This document shows positions 1 through 9,281 of a stretch of 64,000 nt of DNA, one piece after another. A model generated the notes under the pieces. The model saw only the letters and a list, made by a program, of their open reading frames with translations, did not search any database and was not told the DNA's origin. Source of the stretch: Sphingomonas sp. (GTDB lineage Bacteria > Pseudomonadota > Alphaproteobacteria > Sphingomonadales > Sphingomonadaceae); NCBI RefSeq assembly GCF_017304615.1, contig NZ_JAFKLZ010000002.1, forward strand, positions 1-64,000, written 5' to 3'. A program made the position numbers and the translations under genes. Within the stretch, counting starts at the first letter, position 1. Each line of letters begins with the position of its first letter.

Positions 1-59
1 CAATCAGGATATTCTATGGGCGGCCGGGGTGGGGGAGCGGGCCGACGCCGCGACACGAA

Positions 60-752
60 CTATCGCGTCGCGTTATATTTAAGCTGCTCGTCAGTGAGCT
101 GGAAGCCGACCAGCGCCTCAAACGACGCGCGCAACACGGCGGCACGGACGTCGGGCGCGGTCAGCGGGTCGACCGCCGCCGCCTCGCCGCCCGCCTTGCG
201 ACGCTGAGTGATGCGCCGCTTGACGTCGTCGGACAGCGTGGCGGCGGCGCGGACGACGCTGGCGCGCGCCGAGCCGTTGACGCTCGCACGCGTCTGTCCA
301 GCATCGAAATGCACCACCACGCGACCGACACGCTTGGCGACCACCGCACTGCCGCCCTGCACGACGGTGATGAAATAAGGCAACGTCACGTCGCGCGGCC
401 CGTCGGCCTTGGCGCGGCGCGCGAGCACCTGGAACGTCACGTCGGTGATGACGTCTGGTCCGTTGTCGCCACAGGTCGAACGCACGTCGGTCATCACCGC
501 AACCACATCGATCGCAGTCGCGTCGCGGCTCGTCGCCGGGTCGAACAGGGTCACGTCGCCGGTCCCGGCGGGAACGCCGACGGTCGGGCAGGCGGTGCGC
601 ACCGCGGTGACGCCCGCGCCCGCTTCGGAAATGTCGAGATCGCCCTTGCTGGCGCAACCGCCCAGCACCAGCGCAAGGGCGAGCGGGGCGGCGAAGATGC
701 GGGGTGACACGGGCGGAAGAACCTTTTCGATACGCGGGGAGCCGGGGCGCAT
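60..752 (-). CDS. putative lipoprotein of unknown function
   Basis: The protein carries a lipoprotein signal ending in the lipobox LGGC, so it is probably anchored in the envelope. After the Cys comes a roughly 200-residue soluble domain that I do not recognise. I placed the start at the ATG preceded by AAAGG about 10 bases upstream. A GTG at 710 would give a compact 19-residue lipoprotein signal and is an equally good start; a GTG at 776 is less likely. The gene is divergent from ispH with a short shared upstream region. There are no catalytic motifs that I can name. Confidence 0.7.
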   Translation of the reverse strand: MRPGSPRIEKVLPPVSPRIFAAPLALALVLGGCASKGDLDISEAGAGVTAVRTACPTVGVPAGTGDVTLFDPATSRDATAIDVVAVMTDVRSTCGDNGPDVITDVTFQVLARRAKADGPRDVTLPYFITVVQGGSAVVAKRVGRVVVHFDAGQTRASVNGSARASVVRAAATLSDDVKRRITQRRKAGGEAAAVDPLTAPDVRAAVLRASFEALVGFQLTDEQLKYNATR

Positions 753-802
753 CCATAGGAAGCACCTTTGCCTCACGCAAGCAATCGCGTAGAGGCGCGG
801 CG

Positions 803-1759
803 ATGGCCTCTGCCCCCAAACCGCCCCTCGCTTTGCTGATCGCGGCGCCGCGCGGCTTTTGCGCCGGGGTCGACCGCGCGATCCGCATCGTCGAACTGGC
901 GATCGAGAGATACGGCGCGCCGGTCTATGTCCGGCACGAAATCGTCCACAACAAGTTCGTCGTCGATACGCTGAAGGCGCAGGGCGCCATCTTCGTCGAG
1001 GAACTCGATCAGGTGCCCGACGGCGTGCCGGTGGTGTTCAGCGCGCACGGCGTGCCCAAGGCCGTGCCGGCCAAGGCCGCCGAGCGCGACCTGTCCTATC
1101 TCGACGCGACTTGTCCTTTGGTCAGCAAGGTCCATCGTCAGGCCGAACGGCTGGTCGCCGCGGGCAAGCACATCGTGTTCATCGGCCATGCCGGTCATCC
1201 CGAGGTAATCGGCACATTCGGCCAGGTGCCCGAAGGATCGATGACGCTGATCGAAACCGTCACCGATGTCGCAGCGTTCGTGCCGGTCGACCCGGACAAC
1301 CTTTCGTTCCTGACACAAACCACGTTGTCGGTCGACGATACGGCGGCGGTCGTGGCCGCGCTGCAAGCCAAATTCCCCACGATCCAGGCGCCCCGCGGCG
1401 AAGACATCTGCTACGCGACCTCCAACCGCCAGGCAGCGGTAAAGGCGATCGCAGCCTCGTGCGACGCCGTGCTGGTGATCGGCGCGCCCAATTCGTCCAA
1501 CTCGCTGCGATTGGTCGAGGTCGCTGAGCGCCAAGGCATTCGCGCGCAGTTGATCCAGCGCGCCGCCGATCTCGACTGGGCGTTTCTCGATAGCGTCGGC
1601 ACGCTGGGGATCACGGCGGGCGCGTCCGCGCCGGAAATGCTGGTGCGGGAACTGGTCGATCGGCTCGCCGAGCGGTTCGACGTCACAGAACGCGAAGAGG
1701 AAACGACGCGCGAAAGCATCGCGTTCAAGCTTCCCCGGGGACTGGAAGAGGCTGCCTGA
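803..1759 (+). CDS. ispH: 4-hydroxy-3-methylbut-2-enyl diphosphate reductase IspH
   Basis: Last enzyme of the MEP isoprenoid pathway: it reduces HMBPP to IPP and DMAPP in the cytosol with a [4Fe-4S] cluster. The three cluster cysteines are visible in their family contexts: C20 in [10 protein letters not shown]104 in DATCPLV and C203 in [10 protein letters not shown]. The length of 318 residues matches the family. The ATG at 803 is chosen because it puts the first conserved block near the N terminus; upstream in-frame codons are not conserved-looking. thrB begins 3 bases after the stop, so the two are probably co-transcribed with rnhA. Confidence 0.97.
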   Translation: MASAPKPPLALLIAAPRGFCAGVDRAIRIVELAIERYGAPVYVRHEIVHNKFVVDTLKAQGAIFVEELDQVPDGVPVVFSAHGVPKAVPAKAAERDLSYLDATCPLVSKVHRQAERLVAAGKHIVFIGHAGHPEVIGTFGQVPEGSMTLIETVTDVAAFVPVDPDNLSFLTQTTLSVDDTAAVVAALQAKFPTIQAPRGEDICYATSNRQAAVKAIAASCDAVLVIGAPNSSNSLRLVEVAERQGIRAQLIQRAADLDWAFLDSVGTLGITAGASAPEMLVRELVDRLAERFDVTEREEETTRESIAFKLPRGLEEAA

Positions 1760-1762
1760 CCC

Positions 1763-2716
1763 TTGGCGGTCTACACGCACGTATCGGCCGAAGCGCTGGG
1801 GGAATTCCTGACGCGCTACGACTTCGGCGAATTGGTGTCGGCAAAAGGCATTGCCGAGGGCGTCGAGAATTCGAACTATCTGGTCGATACGACCGAGGGC
1901 CGCTTCATCCTGACGCTGTACGAGAAGCGAGTCGACGAGGAGGATCTTCCCTTCTTTGTCGCTTTGCTCGATCACCTCGCGGCTAAGGGCAACCGGGTGC
2001 CACGCATGCTTCCCGACCGCAACGGCATCGCGATCCAGACGCTCGAAGGCCGCCCGGCCTGCCTGATCGAATTTCTGAGCGGCGTATCGCTGTCGCACCC
2101 CAGTCCGGCCCAGGCGCGTGCGGCGGGCGCAGCGCAGGCGCGCATGCACCTCGACCTCGCCGATTTTGCCGACGAGCGCGACAATCCGCTCGGACCCGGC
2201 GGACTGCTGGCGTTCGTGTCGCGCGACGGATTCGATTTCGATGCGATTCAGCCTGAGCTGTTCGACCGTGTCACGACCGCGCTGAGCAACGTCTACGACA
2301 CGATCGACTGGGATGTGCCGCGTGGCGTGGTGCACGGCGACCTGTTCCCCGACAACGTGTTGATGATCGGCGACGAGGTGACCGGGCTAATCGATTTCTA
2401 TTTCGCTGCGACCGGTCATCTGAGCTGGGATCTCGCCGTCACGCATTCGGCCTGGGCGTTCGACGCAACCGGCAGCCATTATGACACGGCCGTCGGCCGT
2501 GCGTTGATCGAGGGATATGAAAGCGTCAGACCGTTATCGCCCGCCGAGCGCGCGACGATGCCCCAGATGGCCCGCGCTGCGTCGCTCCGTTTCCTGCTGA
2601 CACGCGCATGGGACTGGCTGCATACCCCCGCGGACGCTCTGGTCACGCGCAAGGACCCGCTGGCCTATCTGCGCCGGCTTGAATTCTATGAAGCCAATCC
2701 CGGCCTGTTCGCATGA
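1763..2716 (+). CDS. thrB: homoserine kinase ThrB (APH-fold type)
   Basis: Phosphorylates homoserine in threonine biosynthesis. It belongs to the aminoglycoside-phosphotransferase fold, not the GHMP-type ThrB of enterobacteria: the HGDLFPDN catalytic loop and the LIDFYFA metal-binding segment are visible about two thirds along. The protein has 317 residues, usual for this family. The start is TTG, giving the family-typical opening MAVYT; GGAAGAGG lies about a dozen bases upstream, inside the end of ispH. The stop overlaps the rnhA start by ATGA, so rnhA translation is probably coupled. Confidence 0.95.
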   Translation: MAVYTHVSAEALGEFLTRYDFGELVSAKGIAEGVENSNYLVDTTEGRFILTLYEKRVDEEDLPFFVALLDHLAAKGNRVPRMLPDRNGIAIQTLEGRPACLIEFLSGVSLSHPSPAQARAAGAAQARMHLDLADFADERDNPLGPGGLLAFVSRDGFDFDAIQPELFDRVTTALSNVYDTIDWDVPRGVVHGDLFPDNVLMIGDEVTGLIDFYFAATGHLSWDLAVTHSAWAFDATGSHYDTAVGRALIEGYESVRPLSPAERATMPQMARAASLRFLLTRAWDWLHTPADALVTRKDPLAYLRRLEFYEANPGLFA

Positions 2717-3162
2717 CCGAACTCTCCCACGTCGAAATCGCCACCGATGGTGCTTGCAAGGGCAATCCCGGCCCGGGCGGCTGGGGCGTGGTGATCCGCC
2801 ACGGCGGGCGCGAGAAGGAAATGTCGGGCGGGGAGCCGCTGACTACCAACAACCGCATGGAATTGCGCGCCGCCATAGAGGGCCTGAACGCGCTCAAGCG
2901 GCCGTGCCGCGTCACGCTGTCGACCGACAGCCGCTACGTCATGGAAGGGCTGACCAAGTGGATTCACGGTTGGCGACGAAACGGCTGGCGCACCGCCGAC
3001 AAGAAGCCGGTCAAGAATGCCGAACTGTGGCAAGCTCTGATCGACGCCGCCGCGCCGCATCGCGTCGAATGGGTCTGGGTGAAGGGCCATGCCGGCCATC
3101 CCGACAATGAGCGGGCCGACCGGCTGGCAAGCAACGCGGCGGACGCGGCCCGCGGGCCTTAG
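2713..3162 (+). CDS. rnhA: ribonuclease HI
   Basis: Cleaves the RNA strand of RNA:DNA hybrids. All catalytic residues of the E. coli enzyme are present with a constant +2 shift: D12, E50, D72, H126 and D136, in the contexts [25 protein letters not shown] and [12 protein letters not shown]. The 149-residue length is standard. Its ATG overlaps the thrB stop by 4 bases. Its stop also overlaps the stop of the convergent DUF1508 gene on the other strand. The ispH-thrB-rnhA order is, to my knowledge, common in sphingomonads. Confidence 0.97.
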   Translation: MTELSHVEIATDGACKGNPGPGGWGVVIRHGGREKEMSGGEPLTTNNRMELRAAIEGLNALKRPCRVTLSTDSRYVMEGLTKWIHGWRRNGWRTADKKPVKNAELWQALIDAAAPHRVEWVWVKGHAGHPDNERADRLASNAADAARGP

Positions 3163-3335
3163 CTGTTGTCGACGACTTCGGCGTCCGGGCCGTTCTTCTT
3201 GATCGAATCGATCGCGTTCTGGGCACTCGACTTCGACGCATAACCTTCGGTCGCGAACATCACTTCGCCGTTATACTTGAAGCGGACGCGAAACTCGCCG
3301 GCCTTGTCCTTGTAGATCTCGAACGTGTGAGCCAT
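3159..3335 (-). CDS. small DUF1508 (YegP-like) protein
   Basis: A 58-residue protein beginning [19 protein letters not shown] with one copy of the YegP-type fold signature: an aromatic-rich strand, then [26 protein letters not shown]. The biochemical role of the family is unclear. A strong ribosome site GGAGAGG sits just before the ATG at 3335, so longer in-frame versions are rejected. The stop codon overlaps the rnhA stop in convergent orientation. Confidence 0.88.
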   Translation of the reverse strand: MAHTFEIYKDKAGEFRVRFKYNGEVMFATEGYASKSSAQNAIDSIKKNGPDAEVVDNS

Positions 3336-3389
3336 CTGACCTCTCCGGTTTGTTGACTCATTCAAATTAACGGCGTGGCGATCGATACG

Positions 3390-4472
3390 CTAGCGAAACC
3401 GGGCCGCGGAATAGCGGTCCCGGTCGATTTGCGCGACCAGCGGATCGGGCGTCGCGGCGAGCAGCAAGGATGCGGCGACTAGCGACGCTGCTGGTGCGGT
3501 CTGGATGCCGAACCCGCCCTGCCCCGCACACCAGAAGAAGTCCGGCACGCCATTGTCGAAGCCATAGACCGGCAGGCGATCCGGCGCGAAGCTGCGCAGC
3601 CCCGCCCAGCTTCGCTCGACGCGTTCAACCCGCCATTCGACAACGTGCTCGAGCCGATCGATCGCGATCGCGACGTCGAGTTCCTCGGGCTGGACGTCAC
3701 CGGGATCGCTGGGGATTTCGTCGTGCGGGCTGAGCCACAGCCGTCCGCCCGATTCGGGCTTGAAGTAGAAATCGCCACCGATGTGCGCGACGTGCGGCGC
3801 GTCGTCGGGGACCGGCGGATCGACACGAAGCTGGACAAGCGTGCGGCGGAACGGGCTGATCCCGATCGGTGCGACGCCGGCCATCACCGCGACCTGATCG
3901 ACCCAGGCGCCGGCGGCGTTGACCAGTATCTTCGCCTGGTACGAACCCGCCTTGGTATCCAGCCGCCAGACACCATCAGTCCGAGTCGCGCCCGTCAGCG
4001 CGGCATCGAGCACCAGTTCCGCGCCCGCCTTCTTGGCCCGCGACAGAGCGGCTGCATGCAGCCCCGCAACATCGATATACGCGCAGCTCGGCTCCCAGAC
4101 CGCCAGGTTCCATTCGGGCCGCAGCCCGGCAATGCGCTCGCGCGGATCGACCTGCGACAGGTCGACGCCGGTGCCCGCGAATTGCGCGAGCATCCCCTCG
4201 ATCTTGTCGCGCTCATCTTCGCGCCCGATATGCAGCGACCCGAGCGGCTGGAGGAATCCGCCGGCGTCGAACAGCCCGCGCGACGCCGCGGTCAGCGGCT
4301 GGACGCCCGGCCCGCCGTACGTTTCTTCCCAGAACGCGGCGGAGCGGCCCGTCGCGTGATAGCCCGCAACATCCTCAGCCTCGAGGATCAGCACGCTGGC
4401 ATGCGACGCGACCTCCGCGGCGAGCGAGGCGCCGGCAATCCCGGCGCCGACGATGGCGATGTCGTAGCTCAT
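3390..4472 (-). CDS. FAD-dependent oxidoreductase, DAO/glycine-oxidase type
   Basis: The N terminus has the Rossmann dinucleotide motif GAGIAG (residues 9-14) followed by the acidic strand end LILEAE, typical of D-amino-acid oxidase family (PF01266) flavoproteins. The C-terminal block WCAGQGGFGIQTAP is the second FAD-contact region. At 360 residues it fits a D-amino-acid or sarcosine/glycine oxidase-like enzyme; the substrate cannot be read from the sequence. It starts inside the stop of the hydrolase gene transcribed just before it (4-base overlap), so both are likely one operon. Confidence 0.88.
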   Translation of the reverse strand: MSYDIAIVGAGIAGASLAAEVASHASVLILEAEDVAGYHATGRSAAFWEETYGGPGVQPLTAASRGLFDAGGFLQPLGSLHIGREDERDKIEGMLAQFAGTGVDLSQVDPRERIAGLRPEWNLAVWEPSCAYIDVAGLHAAALSRAKKAGAELVLDAALTGATRTDGVWRLDTKAGSYQAKILVNAAGAWVDQVAVMAGVAPIGISPFRRTLVQLRVDPPVPDDAPHVAHIGGDFYFKPESGGRLWLSPHDEIPSDPGDVQPEELDVAIAIDRLEHVVEWRVERVERSWAGLRSFAPDRLPVYGFDNGVPDFFWCAGQGGFGIQTAPAASLVAASLLLAATPDPLVAQIDRDRYSAARFR

Positions 4473-5413
4473 TGGGCTGCCCGCTCCGACAGGAAGGTGT
4501 CGATCGCGCTGATCGCGCGGTCGCGCACCGCATCGACTTCGCGCAGGATTTCATGCGCCGATTCTGGGCCGAAGCGTATCACGTGGCAATCGGGCATGGC
4601 GGCGGCCACGCTCAGCGTGTCCTGCGGCCGGACCAGTTGATCGGCGTCGGCGACCAGCATCAGCACCGGGACCTTCATGTTCTTCAGCCGCGGGCTACCG
4701 CGCAACGTCCGCGTCGAATCGAACGCGCGCGCCACCCAGCGCCAGCTCGGCGGACCGAGTCGCAAACCGGGGTCCTTATCCCACCAGAACGGCTCGTCGG
4801 CGTAGCGATCGTCGTCGTGCGTCAACAGGGTCTGGCGACTCGCCATCGTCGCGGGGCGCTCGTTGCCCTTCCATGCGCGGCGCTGCGGGTTGCCGAGCCG
4901 CATCATCGTGTTCGCGAGCCATTCACCGAACCCCGCGCTGATCGGCGCGTGGACGCCCATCATCGGCGCGACCAGAACGGCGGCGGCCGGTGAGGCGATC
5001 CCTTCATCGAGCGCGCGGCCGATCAGATGCCCACCCATCGAATGCGCGACGATGACATGCGGCCCCGGCGCGGTCGTCGCCCAATCCTTCCAGAACGCGG
5101 CGAAGTCGGCGAGATAGGTTTCGAAGGTATCGATATCGCCGACATTGGGGTCGTCGGAGAGCCGGCCAGACTTACCCTGCCCCCGCCAGTCGAACGAAGC
5201 GATCGACCAACCCTGGGCGTGCCAGTGATGGAATGTCTCCAGATACTTCTCGAACAGATCGCCGCGTCCCGGCTGGAACAGGATCGATCCGCGCGGAGTC
5301 GCCGCCGACGACGGCCAATCAAATCGCCGCAAGGTCCAGCCGTCGGGCGCGGTCCAAGTCGAGATCGTGCTGCCGTCCGGGTAGGCGCGGCGCTGGTTTT
5401 CTGAAGCCACCAT
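4469..5413 (-). CDS. alpha/beta hydrolase, lysophospholipase-like (S33 type)
   Basis: A serine alpha/beta hydrolase of 314 residues. The nucleophile elbow is AHSMGG with S125; a likely acid is in LVADADQLV and the catalytic His in SAHEILREV near the C terminus. The region FDWRGQGKSG is typical of the Hydrolase_4 (monoacylglycerol lipase/lysophospholipase) group. No signal peptide is seen, so it is probably cytosolic. It is the first gene of a two-gene minus-strand operon with the FAD oxidoreductase. The true substrate is unknown. Confidence 0.88.
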   Translation of the reverse strand: MVASENQRRAYPDGSTISTWTAPDGWTLRRFDWPSSAATPRGSILFQPGRGDLFEKYLETFHHWHAQGWSIASFDWRGQGKSGRLSDDPNVGDIDTFETYLADFAAFWKDWATTAPGPHVIVAHSMGGHLIGRALDEGIASPAAAVLVAPMMGVHAPISAGFGEWLANTMMRLGNPQRRAWKGNERPATMASRQTLLTHDDDRYADEPFWWDKDPGLRLGPPSWRWVARAFDSTRTLRGSPRLKNMKVPVLMLVADADQLVRPQDTLSVAAAMPDCHVIRFGPESAHEILREVDAVRDRAISAIDTFLSERAAQ

Positions 5414-5462
5414 GGCCGCTGGTTACTTTTTAGAAAGCCATCCCGTCTAGGTCTATGGTCCG

Positions 5463-5933
5463 ATGGGCTGGGGAATTCTGTCTTATGCGCTCGCGGGAGC
5501 GCTCGTCCTGATCCTGCTGTCGGCCGGAATAGAGGATGCGCGCCGGCGCGAAATCGCCAACTGGAAGAACGCGGCCATCGCCCTGATGGCGCCGGTCTGG
5601 TGGGTCGCCAACGGCTACGGCCTGGTCGACGTAGCGTGGCAGATCGGCATCGCACTGATCGTATTCGCGCTGTTCGTCGGCGCATTCCACTTCGGCTGGA
5701 TGGGCGGTGGCGACGTCAAGATGATCGGTGCGCTCGCGCTGTGGCTGCCGCTGCAGGGCGTGTTCTTCATGCTGCTGGTCATGTCGGTCATCGGCGGCGT
5801 GCTGACGCTGATCATGGTGGTCGACCATTGGCGCCGCCAAGCGCCTGGCGCCGTCGAGACGCCCTACGGCGTCGCGATCGCCATGGCGTCGATGATCGCG
5901 CTGAGTGAACCGATATTTAACCAGTTTACGTAG
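5463..5933 (+). CDS. cpaA: prepilin peptidase CpaA (A24 family)
   Basis: Inner-membrane aspartyl protease that processes Flp-type prepilins. The two catalytic aspartates are visible: D25 in GIEDARRREI and D84 in the GGGDVK motif. It has 156 residues with several transmembrane helices and lacks the N-terminal methylase domain of PilD, as expected for the Tad system. It opens the Cpa/Tad cluster; cpaB follows after 50 bases. No flp pilin gene precedes it; the upstream neighbour is the divergent hydrolase gene. Confidence 0.93.
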   Translation: MGWGILSYALAGALVLILLSAGIEDARRREIANWKNAAIALMAPVWWVANGYGLVDVAWQIGIALIVFALFVGAFHFGWMGGGDVKMIGALALWLPLQGVFFMLLVMSVIGGVLTLIMVVDHWRRQAPGAVETPYGVAIAMASMIALSEPIFNQFT

Positions 5934-5983
5934 ATTAGTGGTGGGTCAACCGGCCGATCGGCCGGCAACGGGGCTTGAACGAC

Positions 5984-7015
5984 ATGGATAGTCGGAAGAT
6001 CATTTTGCTGGTGGGTGCGCTGGTTGTGGCGGCCATTACGGCGTTTATGGCGCGCAGCCTGATCGCCGGATCGAGCGCGCCGCAAGCGCAGGCGCAAATG
6101 GCGGCTCCGCCAGTCACCGGCACCGAAGTGCTGGTGGCGACGAAGACGTTGCCGGTCGGCACGATCCTGGACGCGACGAGCTTCAAGTTCCAGCCCTGGC
6201 CGAGCCAGATGGTCGGTGGCGCGTATTTCGTGAAGAAGGACGGCTTCGACATCAAGTCGCTCCAGGGCACGGTCGTGCGCACGGTGATCACCGCCGGCCA
6301 GCCGCTGACCCAGGGGTCGCTGGTCAAGCCGGGCGATCGCGGTTTCCTGGCCGCGGCGCTGACGCCGGGCATGCGCGCCGTGACCTTTCCGGTCGAAAAC
6401 AAGAATTCGGTCGCAGGCTTCGTGTTCCCGGGTGACCGCATCGACCTGATGCTGACCCAGAAGGTGGCTGGCGGGGGCGATGGCCCGCCGCTCAGCGTCG
6501 CCGAGACGATCATGAAGAACCTGCGCGTGCTGGCGACCGACCAGCGCACCACCACCGATGTCGACGATCAGGGCAAGACCGTGGTCAAGAACATCTCGAT
6601 GGTGACGATCGAGGCGACGCCGTCGATCGCGGAAAAGATTTCGGTGGCGCGCACCCTGGGCGACTTGTCCGTCGTGCTTCGCCCGCTGGCCGACAGCGCA
6701 AGCGAACTGGACGCGGCGATCGCCGATGGCAGCGTGAAGGTGCCGAACGGCAAGGATCCGAAATCCGAGCAGGCTTTCCTGGATAGCGCTGCGAGCCAGC
6801 CCGTGGCGGGCAAGACAACCTTCGCCACCGGCGCAGACGTGTCGCGTTTCCAGCGCCGCACGGTGCCGGGCAAGGTCGACTCGCCGTACGGCCCGCGCGG
6901 CGGCGCCGGGAGCGGCGGCAGCGGTGGCTATCCTGGCGGCATGAATATGGGACCCACGGTGCGTATCGCCCGCGGGAACAACGTGACCGAAATTCCGGTC
7001 GGGGGGAAGAAGTGA
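5984..7015 (+). CDS. cpaB: Flp pilus assembly protein CpaB/RcpC
   Basis: A periplasmic protein with an N-terminal membrane anchor (KIILLVGALVVAAITAFMA) and an SAF domain around residues 45-110, which family members use to steady the secretin. The C terminus is unusually Gly-rich (about residues 305-325). The ATG at 5984 is preferred over an in-frame TTG at 5975; a GGGG run at 5970-5973 is the likely ribosome site. Its stop overlaps the cpaC start in TGATG. Confidence 0.93.
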   Translation: MDSRKIILLVGALVVAAITAFMARSLIAGSSAPQAQAQMAAPPVTGTEVLVATKTLPVGTILDATSFKFQPWPSQMVGGAYFVKKDGFDIKSLQGTVVRTVITAGQPLTQGSLVKPGDRGFLAAALTPGMRAVTFPVENKNSVAGFVFPGDRIDLMLTQKVAGGGDGPPLSVAETIMKNLRVLATDQRTTTDVDDQGKTVVKNISMVTIEATPSIAEKISVARTLGDLSVVLRPLADSASELDAAIADGSVKVPNGKDPKSEQAFLDSAASQPVAGKTTFATGADVSRFQRRTVPGKVDSPYGPRGGAGSGGSGGYPGGMNMGPTVRIARGNNVTEIPVGGKK

Positions 7016-8622
7016 TGCTGAACCGTCTCAACCGCGCGGGCTGGCCGATGGCCGCCGCGCTGGCGCTCGCCGCCACCGGCGCTGCGACGCCGGCCGCCGC
7101 GCCCGCTCAATCGGCCTCCAGCCGTGTGGTCGAAGTCGACACCAATCAGGGTCGGCTGGTCACGCTGGCGCGTCCGATCAGTGATGTCTTCGTCGCGAAC
7201 GACACGATCGCCGATATTCAGGTCCGCTCGCCGACCCAGATCTACGTGTTCGGGAAGAATCCGGGCGAGACGACCGTGTCCGCCACGACGAAGACCGGAC
7301 AGGTGGTGTTCGCCGCGACTGTCCGCGTCGGCAACAATTTCGGCTCGATCAACCAGATGCTGAAGCTGGCGATGCCTGAGGCCCAGCTGTCGAGCTACAC
7401 GCTGAACGGCGTCGTGCTGGTGACCGGCACGGTGATGAGCCCGCAGGATGCACAGGAAGCGGAAAGCCTGGTCCAGGCGTTCGTCGGCGACAAGGTCAAG
7501 GTGATCAGCCGCATCCGCACCGCGACGCCGCTGCAGGTCAACCTGCAAGTCAAGATCGCCGAGGTGACCAAGAGCTTCGCCAAGAACATCGGCGCGAACC
7601 TGACGACGTTGGACGGCACTGGCGGCTTCCAGTTCGGGATCGGCAGCGGCCGAACCATCACGCAGCAGTTCAATGCGCTGGGCGGCCCACTGGGAATCGG
7701 CTCGACCGCCGCGAAGTGTATTCCGCCGATCCTGGCTGACGGTTCGTGCACGGGCAAGATTCCGGGCACCGCAATCACGCCGGGTACCGAACGCACCACG
7801 TTGGGTGGGCTTGGCAAGATCTTCGGCCTTGACGTCCTGGGCGCACTCGACCTCGGCGAAACCAACGGCCAGGTCGTAACGCTTGCACAGCCCAACCTGT
7901 CGGCGCTGTCGGGTGAGACCGCATCGTTCCTGGCGGGCGGCGAAATACCGGTCCCTGTCAGCCAAGGCCTGGGCGCGGTGTCGATCGAATACAAGCAATA
8001 TGGCGTTAGCCTTGCCTACACGCCGACGGTTCTGTCAGACGGCCGGATTTCGCTCCGCGTTCGCCCGGAAGTGTCGGAACTCTCCTCGGCGGGCGCCATC
8101 ACGGTTGCCGGCAATCTCGTCGCCGCGCTGACCACGCGCCGCGCCGAGACCACGGTCGAGCTCGGCTCTGGCCAGTCGATGGTGATCGGCGGCCTGATTT
8201 CCAATTCGACCAACAATCAGATCGAAAAGACGCCTGGTCTGGGCAATGTACCCATCCTTGGCGCGCTGTTCCGCTCGACGGGCTGGAAGCGTAACGAGAC
8301 CGAGTTGATCATCGTCGTCACGCCCTATCTGGTGAAGCCGGTGAACGCGAACGAGATCGTCCTGCCGACCGACGGTTATCAGGCGCCGACGGACCTGGGC
8401 CGCGTGTTCATGGGCAAGCTCGGCGGCGGTGCTACCGGCGGCGATCGGGCCAAGCCGACCATGGCGACGCCCAATGCGGGTGGCCTGGCGGTCGGCGCCA
8501 ACGCGCCTGTCCCCCTCGCCCCCAGCAGCCCGGCTCCAGACGCCAAACGCGACGAAAAGGCCGTGTTGCCCAAGAAATCGAAGAAGGATGCCGGCACGCC
8601 GGCGCCCGGATTCAGCCAGTAA
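7015..8622 (+). CDS. cpaC: type II/III secretin CpaC (RcpA)
   Basis: Outer-membrane secretin channel of the Tad pilus. A signal peptide is followed by the N-terminal BON/secretin-associated domain (about residues 40-110), a secretin N domain, and the secretin core with the conserved stretch VELGSGQSMVIGGL and LPILG-like VPILGALFRS. The C terminus is Pro/Lys-rich. The ATG at 7015 overlaps the cpaB stop by one base and has GGGGGGAAG at a good distance; a GTG 3 bases earlier is the alternative. Confidence 0.95.
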   Translation: MLNRLNRAGWPMAAALALAATGAATPAAAPAQSASSRVVEVDTNQGRLVTLARPISDVFVANDTIADIQVRSPTQIYVFGKNPGETTVSATTKTGQVVFAATVRVGNNFGSINQMLKLAMPEAQLSSYTLNGVVLVTGTVMSPQDAQEAESLVQAFVGDKVKVISRIRTATPLQVNLQVKIAEVTKSFAKNIGANLTTLDGTGGFQFGIGSGRTITQQFNALGGPLGIGSTAAKCIPPILADGSCTGKIPGTAITPGTERTTLGGLGKIFGLDVLGALDLGETNGQVVTLAQPNLSALSGETASFLAGGEIPVPVSQGLGAVSIEYKQYGVSLAYTPTVLSDGRISLRVRPEVSELSSAGAITVAGNLVAALTTRRAETTVELGSGQSMVIGGLISNSTNNQIEKTPGLGNVPILGALFRSTGWKRNETELIIVVTPYLVKPVNANEIVLPTDGYQAPTDLGRVFMGKLGGGATGGDRAKPTMATPNAGGLAVGANAPVPLAPSSPAPDAKRDEKAVLPKKSKKDAGTPAPGFSQ

Positions 8623-8647
8623 ACGACGCCAGCGAGGGACACCCACC

Positions 8648-9280
8648 ATGCGCAAGATCCTGTTCGCCGCACTTTCCGCCCCCGCGCTGATGCTGGGGGG
8701 CTGCGGCACGCTCAATCGCGGCGTCGACACCGTCTATCAACCGGTAGTCAGCCGCACCGACTATGTGTTCGACGTTCAGACGACGCCGTCAGGCCTCGCT
8801 GCGGGCGAAGCCGACCGCGTCGCGGGTTGGCTGGCGTCGATGAAGCTTCGTTACGGCGATCATGTCGCGGTGGACGATCCCAACAATTCCGGCGCGTATA
8901 GCCAGGTCGCCGCGATCGCCTCGCGCTACGGCATCCTGCTCGACAGCCGCGCGCCGATCACCCCGGCACCCCTCGGCGCCGGCATGGCGCGCGTCGTCGT
9001 CAGCCGCACCGCCGCCAAGGTTCCGGGCTGCCCCGATTTCACGCGCACCGGCTCCGACGAGTTCGAAGGCAGTACGACATCGAACTTCGGTTGCGCCAAC
9101 CAGGCCAACCTCGCCGCGATGGTCGCCGACCCGCTCGATCTGGTCCGCGGCCAGCCGGGTACCGAGACGTTCGATGCGAAAACGTCGGGCCGTGCGATCG
9201 ACACCTATCGCAAGGCCACGCCGACCGGCGCCGGCGGCACCGCGATCAAGACCGAATCGACGGGTGGAGGGACCAAGTAA
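8648..9280 (+). CDS. cpaD: pilus assembly lipoprotein CpaD
   Basis: A 210-residue lipoprotein (lipobox LGGC) of the CpaD family, which acts as pilotin-like partner of the CpaC secretin. The conserved GCANQANLAAMVADPLDLV block of the family is present. It starts 25 bases after cpaC with a GAGGGA ribosome site and ends one base before the cpaE ATG, so it belongs to the same transcript. Confidence 0.93.
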   Translation: MRKILFAALSAPALMLGGCGTLNRGVDTVYQPVVSRTDYVFDVQTTPSGLAAGEADRVAGWLASMKLRYGDHVAVDDPNNSGAYSQVAAIASRYGILLDSRAPITPAPLGAGMARVVVSRTAAKVPGCPDFTRTGSDEFEGSTTSNFGCANQANLAAMVADPLDLVRGQPGTETFDAKTSGRAIDTYRKATPTGAGGTAIKTESTGGGTK

Positions 9281-9281
9281 C

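Noticed and set aside
773-2335. A 520-codon open frame on the minus strand opposite ispH and thrB
   Set aside because: It is antisense to two well-supported genes, has no recognisable domain, and such long antisense frames are expected in high-GC DNA.
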